Below, piece by piece: positions 58,030 through 64,000 of a DNA stretch of 64,000 nucleotides. Under the pieces are notes generated by a model that had not been told where the DNA came from, searched no databases, and saw only the letters and a list, made by a program, of their open reading frames with translations. Positions within the stretch are counted from its first letter, which is position 1. Every line of letters begins with the position of its first letter. The position numbers were made by a program, and so were the translations under genes. This DNA is from Aplectana chamaeleonis (taxonomy: Eukaryota > Nematoda > Chromadorea > Rhabditida > Cosmocercidae): NCBI GenBank assembly GCA_029168955.1, contig JAPDOI010001201.1, positions 146,211-210,210 of the forward strand, written 5' to 3'.

Positions 58030-59960
58030 GTTTCAACCCCTTTAAAAATCGGGGAATTTCTCACATCCGTGTCAGAAATGCTCCCACCCAGGGGTTTCAA
58101 CCCTTTTAAAAAATCGGAGAATTTCTCACACCCGTGTCAGAAATGCTCCCACCCAGGGGTTTCAACCCCTTTAAAAAATCGGGGAATTTCTCACATCCGT
58201 TTCAGAAATGCTCCCACCCAGGGGTTTCAACCCCTTTAAAAAATCGGGGAATTTCTCACATCCGTGTCAGAAATGCTCCCACCCAGGGGTTTCAACCCCT
58301 TTAAAAATCGGGGAATTTCTCACATCCGTGTCAGAAATGCTCCCACCCAGGGGTTTCAACCCCTTTAAAAAATCGGGGAATTTCTCACACCCGTGCCAGA
58401 AATGCTCCCACCCAGGGGTTTCAACCCCTTTAAAAATCGGGGAATTTCTCACATCCGTGTCAGAAATGCTCCCACCCAGGGGTTTCAACCCTTTTAAAAA
58501 ATCGGAGAATTCCTCACACCCGTGTCAGAAATGCTCCCACCCAGGGGTTTCAACCTTTTAAAAATCGGAGGATTTCTCACATCCGTGTCAGAAATGCTTC
58601 TACCCAGGGGTTTCAACCCTTTTAAAAAATCGGAGAATTTCTCACACTCGTGTCAGAAATGCTCCCACCCAGGAGTTTCAACCCCTTTAAAAAATCGGGG
58701 AATTTCTCACATCCGTTTCAGAAATGCTCCCACCCAGGATTTCAACCCCTTGAAAAATCGGAGAACTTCTCACATCCGTTTCAGAAATGCTCCCACCCAG
58801 GGGTTTCAACCCCTTAAAAAAATTGGGGAATTTCTCACATCCGTGTCAGAAATGCTCCCACCCAGGGGTTTTAACCCCTTGAGAAAAATCGAAGATTTTC
58901 TCACATCCGTTTCAGAAATGCTCCCACCCAGGGGTTTCAACCCCTTTAAAAATCGGGGAATTTCTCACATCCGTGTCAGAAATGCTCCCACCCAGGGGTT
59001 TCAACCCCTTTAAAAATCGGGGAATTTCTCACACCCGTGCCAGAAATGCTCCCACCCAGGGGTTTCAACCCTTTTAAAAAATCGGAGAATTTCTCACACC
59101 CGTGTCAGAAATGCTCCCACCCAGGGGTTTCAACCCTTTTAAAAATCGGAGAATTTCTCACGTCCGTGTCAGAAATGCTCCCACCCAGGGGTTTTAACCC
59201 CTTGAGAAAAATCGGAGAACTTCTCACACCCGTGTCAGAAATACCTCCCCAGGGGTTTCAACCCTTTTAAAAATCGGAGAATTTCTCACATCCGTGTCAG
59301 AAATGCTCCCACCCAGGGGTTTCAACCCCTTGAGAAAAATCGAAGATTTTCTCACATCCGTGTGAGAAATGTTCCCACCCAGGGGTTTCAACCCCTTTAA
59401 AAAATCGGGGAATTTCTCACATCCGTGTCAGAAATGCTCCCACCCAGGGGTTTCAACCCTTTTAAAAAATCGGAGAATTTCTCACATCCGTGTCAGAAAT
59501 GCTCCCACCCAGGGGTTTCAACCCTTTTAAAAATCGGAGAATTTCTCACGTCCGTGTCAGAAATGCTCCCACCCAGGGGTTTCAACCCCTTGAGAAAAAT
59601 CGAAGATTTTCTCACATCCGTGTGAGAAATGTTCCCACCCAGGGGTTTCAACCCCTTTAAAAAATCGGGGAATTTCTCACATCCGTGTCAGAAATGCTCC
59701 CACCCAGGGGATTCAACCCTTTTAAAAATTCGGAGAATTTCTCACATCCGTGTCAGAAATGCTTTCACCCAGGGGTTTCAACCCTTTTAAAAATCGGAGA
59801 ATTTCTCACATCCGTGTCAGAAATGCTCCCACCCAGGGGTTTCAACCCTTTTAAAAATCGGAGAATTTCTCACATCCGTGTCAGAAATGCTCCCACCCAG
59901 GGGTTTCAACCCCTTTAAAAAATCGGGGAATTTCTCACATCCGTGTCAGAAATGCTCCCA
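58030..59960. repeat. Second large block of the TTTTAAAA minisatellite subtype
   Basis: Same subtype as 53410-55260, including the rarer CCCCTTGAGAAAAATCGAAG variant (54200, 54650, 58880, 59335, 59595). The shared rare variants imply that the blocks were copied from one another rather than arising independently. Confidence 0.8.
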
Positions 59961-62900
59961 CCCAGGGGTTTCAACCCTTGAAAAAATCGGAGAACTTCTC
60001 ACACCCGTGTCAGAAATACTCCCACCCAGGGTTTCAACCCTGGAAAAAATCGGAGAATTTCTCACATCCGTGTCAGAAATGCTCCCACCCAGGGGTTTCA
60101 ACCCCTTGAAAAAATCGGAGAACTTCTCACACCCGTGTCAGAAATACTCCCTCCCCAGGGTTTCAACCCCTGAAAAAATCGGAGAATTTCTCACATCCGT
60201 GTCAGAAATGCTCCCACCCAGGGGTTTCAACCCCTTGAAAAAATCGGAGAACTTCTCACACCCGTGTCAGAAATACTCCCTCCCAGGGGTTTCAACCCCT
60301 GAAAAATCGGAGAATTTCTCACATCCGTGTCAGAAATGCTCCCACCCAGGGTTTCAACCCTTGAAAAAATCGGAGAACTTCTCACACCCGTGTCAGAAAT
60401 ACTCCCACCCAGGGTTTCAACCCTGGAAAAATCGGAGAATTTCTCACATCCGTGTCAGAAATGCTCCCACCCAGGGTTTCAACCCCTTGAAAATCGGAGA
60501 ACTTCTCACACCCGTGTCAGAAATACCCCCACCCAGGGTTTCAACCCCTGGAAAAAATCGGAGAATTTCTCACATCCGTGTCAGAAATGCTCCCACCCAG
60601 GAAACAATCGGAGAATTTCTCCCCTCCGTGTCAGAAATGCTCCCACCCAGGGGTTTCAACCCTTTTAAAAAATCGGAGAATTCCTCACACCCGTGTCAGA
60701 AATGCTCCCACCCAGGGGTTTCAACCCTTTTAAAAATCGGAGAATTCCTCACACCCGTGTCAGAAATGCTCCCACCCAGGGGTTTCAACCCCTTTAAAAA
60801 ATCGGAGAACTTCTCACACCCGTGTCAGAAATACCCCTCCCAGGGTTTCAACCCCTGGAAAAAATCGGAGAATTTCTCACATCCGTGTCAGAAATGCTCC
60901 CACCCAGGGTTTCAACCCCTTGAAAAAATCGGAGAACTTCTCACACCCGTGTCAGAACTGCTCCCACCCAGGGGTTTCAACCCCTGGAAAAAATCGGAGA
61001 ATTTCTCACATCCGTGTCAGAAATGCTCCCACCCAGGGGTTTCAACCGCTTGAAAAAAATCGGAGAACTTCTCACACCCGTGTCAGAAATACCCCTCCCC
61101 AGGGGTTTCAACCCCTGGAAAAAATCGGAGAATTTCTCACATCCGTGTCAGAAATGCTCCCACCCAGGGGTTTCAACCGCTTGAAAAAAATCGGAGAACT
61201 TCTCACACCCGTGTCAGAAATACCCCTCCCCACGGCTTGCAACCCCTGAAAAAATCGGAGAATTTCTCACATCCGTGTCAGAAATGCTCCCACCCAGGGG
61301 TTTCAACCCCTTGAAAAAATCGGAGAACTTCTCACACCCGTGTCAGAAATGCTCCCTCCCAGGGGTTTCAACCCTTGAAAAATCGGAGCATTTCTCACCT
61401 CCGTGCCAGAAATGCTCCCACCCACGGGTTCCAACCCCTTGAAAAAAATCGGAGAACTTCTCACATCCGTGTCAGAAATGCTCCCACCCAGGGGTTTCAA
61501 CCCCTTGAAAAAATCGGAGAACTTCTCACACCCGTGTCAGAAATGCTCCCACCCAGGGTTTCAACCCCTTGAAAAAATCGGAGAATTTCTCACATCCGTG
61601 TCAGAAATGCTCCCACCCAGGGTTTCAACCCTTGAAAAAATCGGAGAATTTCTCACATCCGTGTCAGAAATGCTCCCACCCAGGGTTTCAACCCCTTGAA
61701 AAAATCGGAGAATTTCTCACATCCGTGTCAGAAATGCTCCCACCCAGGGGTTTCAACCCCCTGAAAAAATCGGAGAACTTCTCACACCCGTGTCAGAAAT
61801 ACCCCTCCCCAGGGGTTTCAACCCCTGGAAAAAATCGGAGAATTTCTCACATCCGTGTCAGAAATGCTCCCACCCAGGGGTTTCAACCCCTGGAAAAAAT
61901 CGGAGAATTTCTCACATCCGTGTCAGAAATGCTCCCACCCAGGGGTTTCAACCCCTTGAAAAAAATCGGAGAACTTCTCACATCCGTGTCAGAAATACCC
62001 CTCCCCAGGGGTTTCAACCCCTGGAAAAAATCGGAGAATTTCTCACATCCGTGTCAGAAATGCTCCCACCCAGGGGTTTCAACCCCTTGAAAAAAATCGG
62101 AGAACTTCTCACACCCGTGTCAGAAATACCCCTCCCCAGGGGTTTCAACCCCTGGAAAAAATCGGAGAATTTCTCACATCCGTGTCAGAAATGCTCCCAC
62201 CCAGGGGTTTCAACCCCTTGAAAAAATCGGAGAACTTCTCACACCCGTGTCAGAAATACTCCACCCAGGGGTTTCAACCCCTTGAAAAAATCGGATCATT
62301 TCTCACATCCGTGTCAGAAATGCTCCCACCCAGGGTTTCAACCCCTTGAAAAAAATCGGAGAACTTCTCACACCCGTGTCAGAAATGCTCCCACCCAGGG
62401 GTTTCAACCCCTTGAAAAAATCGGAGAATTTCTCACATCCGTGTCAGAAATGCTCCCACCCAGGGGTTTAAACCCCTTGAAAAAAATCGGAGAACTTCTC
62501 ACACCCGTGTCAGAAATACCCTCCCAGGGGTTTCAACCCCTGGAAAAAATCGGAGAATTTCTCACATCCGTGTCAGAAATGCTCCCACCCAGGGTTTCAA
62601 CCCTTGAAAAAATCGGAGAACTTCTCACACCCGTGTCAGAAATACTCCCACCCAGGGGTTTCAACCCTGAAAAAATCGGAGAATTTCTCACATCCGTGTC
62701 AGAAATGCTCCCACCCAGGGGTTTCAACCCCTTGAAAAAATCGGAGAACTTCTCACACCCGTGTCAGAAATACTCCCTCCCAGGGTTTCAACCCTTGGAA
62801 AAAATCGGAGAATTTCTCACATCCGTGTCAGAAATGCTCCCACCCAGGGGTTTCAACCCCTTGAAAAAAATCGGAGAACTTCTCACACCCGTGTCAGAAA

Positions 62901-64000
62901 TACCCCTCCCCAGGGGTTTCAACCTCTGGAAAAAAATCGGAGAATTTCTCACATCCGTGTCAGAAATGCTCCCACCCAGGGGTTTCAACCCCTTGAAAAA
63001 AATCGGAGAACTTCTCACACCCGTGTCAGAAATACCCCTCCCGAGGGGGGTTCAACCCCTGGAAAAAATCGGAGAATTTCTCACATCCGTGTCAGAAATG
63101 CTCCCACCCAGGGGTTCCAACCCCTTGAAAAAAATCGGAGAACTTCTCACACCCGTGTCAGAAATACTCCCACCCAGGGTTTCAACCCCTTGAAAAAATC
63201 GGAGAATTTCTCACATCCGTGTCAGAAATGCTCCCACCCAGGGTTTCAACCCCTGGAAAAAATCGGAGAATTTCTCACATCCGTGTCAGAAATGCTCCCA
63301 CCCAGGAAAAAATCGGAGAATTTCTCACATCCGTGTCAGAAATGCTCCCACCCAGGAAAAAATCGGAGAATTTCTCACATCCGTGTCAGAAATGCTCCCA
63401 CCCAGGGGTTTCAACCCCTTGAAAAAAATCGGAGAACTTCTCACACCCGTGTCAGAAATACCCCTCCCCAGGGGTTTCAACCCCTGGAAAAAATCGGAGA
63501 ATTTCTCACATCCGTGTCAGAAATGCTCCCACCCAGGGGTTTCAACCCCTTGAAAAAAATCGGAGAACTTCTCACACCCGTGTCAGAAATACCCCTCCCC
63601 AGGGGTTTCAACCCCTGGAAAAAATCGGAGAATTTCTCACATCCGTGTCAGAAATGCTCCCACCCAGGGGTTTCAACCCCTTGAAAAAAATCGGAGAACT
63701 TCTCACACCCGTGTCAGAAATACCCCTTCCCAGGGGTTTCAACCCCTGGAAAAAATCGGAGATTTTCTCACATCCGTGTCAGAAATGCTCCCACCCAGGG
63801 TTCCAACCCCTTGAAAAAATCGGAGAACTTCTCACACCCGTGTCAGAAATACCCCTCCCCAGGGTTTCAACCCCTGGAAAAAATCGGAGAATTTCTCACA
63901 TCCGTGTCAGAAATGCTCCCACCCAGGGTTTCAACCCCTTGAAAAAATCGGAGAATCTTTCTCTCACCCGTGTCAGAAATGCCTCCCACCCAGGGGGTTT

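Larger units (their letters stand above)
37491..64000. repeat. 66-bp minisatellite megarray, about 400 units, continues past the window
   Basis: Units of 63-66 bp run head to tail in one orientation for 26.5 kb: GGGGTTTCAACCCC(T/TT)G, AAAAAATCGGAGAA, TTCTCACA(C/T)CCGTGTCAGAAAT and GCTCCCACCCA or ACCCCTCCCCA. Two unit types often alternate, giving a 131-bp dimer. One type has CTTCTCACACCC with ATACCCCTCCCC, the other TTTCTCACATCC with ATGCTCCCACCC. Each unit centres on a near-palindrome, CCAGGGGTT-TC-AACCCCTGG. Because 66 is 3 x 22, all frames show 22-residue repeats (plus-strand SEMLPPRGFNPLKKIGE; minus-strand KPLGGSISDTGVRSSPIF). Frequent 1-3 bp length changes keep them short, so I read the array as non-coding. 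Confidence 0.97.

Noticed and set aside
37491..64000. A repeat protein with 22-residue units on either strand
   Set aside because: Frequent 1-3 bp length changes between units break every frame and the longest runs are under 400 codons. The period being 3 x 22 explains the open frames.
37491..64000. CRISPR array
   Set aside because: Units are contiguous, with no unique spacers between constant repeats, and the rest of the window is eukaryotic in character.

Overview
The window looks like repeat-dominated DNA from an animal genome, most likely a nematode. Three things point that way, and none is proof. A CR1-like reverse transcriptase fragment ends in the RASRYWVFKPC-type tail I associate with nematode CR1 elements. 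A Ty3/gypsy-like gag-protease block resembles nematode Cer-type elements. A possible 51-nt intron with GTAAGTTTG and TTTTTTACAG borders has nematode size and style. I found no intact host protein gene, tRNA, rRNA, SL RNA, CRISPR array or bacterial operon. Almost all of the long open frames lie in tandem repeats whose unit length is a multiple of three.

Layout. 1-7.4 kb: AT-rich sequence with small inverted-repeat elements and three non-LTR retrotransposon fragments. 7.46-14.8 kb: a 145-bp satellite array interrupted at an AATT by a 5.44-kb composite element, here called element A. A carries a long foldback module, a 2.8-kb minisatellite built on 21 bp, a TATA-like box, a GGCGGA hexanucleotide run and a terminal hairpin. 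14.8-15.5 kb: a 42-bp array with a CRE-like palindrome in every unit. 15.7-18.8 kb: a decayed Jockey-like non-LTR element whose 3' end is duplicated in inverted orientation. 18.8-24.2 kb: mostly unrecognised sequence with hairpins, a CTT tract and small inverted-repeat elements. 24.2-29.4 kb: element B, a second copy of the composite in the opposite orientation, also bounded by AATT and carrying a nested 642-bp GC-rich element. 29.4-32.4 kb: CG-rich sequence and another small inverted-repeat element. 32.4-36.9 kb: a truncated gag-protease LTR-type retrotransposon on the minus strand with two retropepsin-like domains and no reverse transcriptase. 37.49-64.0 kb: one continuous 66-bp minisatellite of roughly 400 units that runs off the window.

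The A/B composite is the most interesting content. Removing A plus one AATT restores the 145-bp satellite in exact register, so A behaves as one mobile insertion. The terminal hairpin differs between A and B by a compensatory base-pair change. The loop of the foldback module is inverted relative to the rest of the element between copies. No transposase is visible, so movement would have to be driven from elsewhere. I cannot place it in a known superfamily from this window alone.
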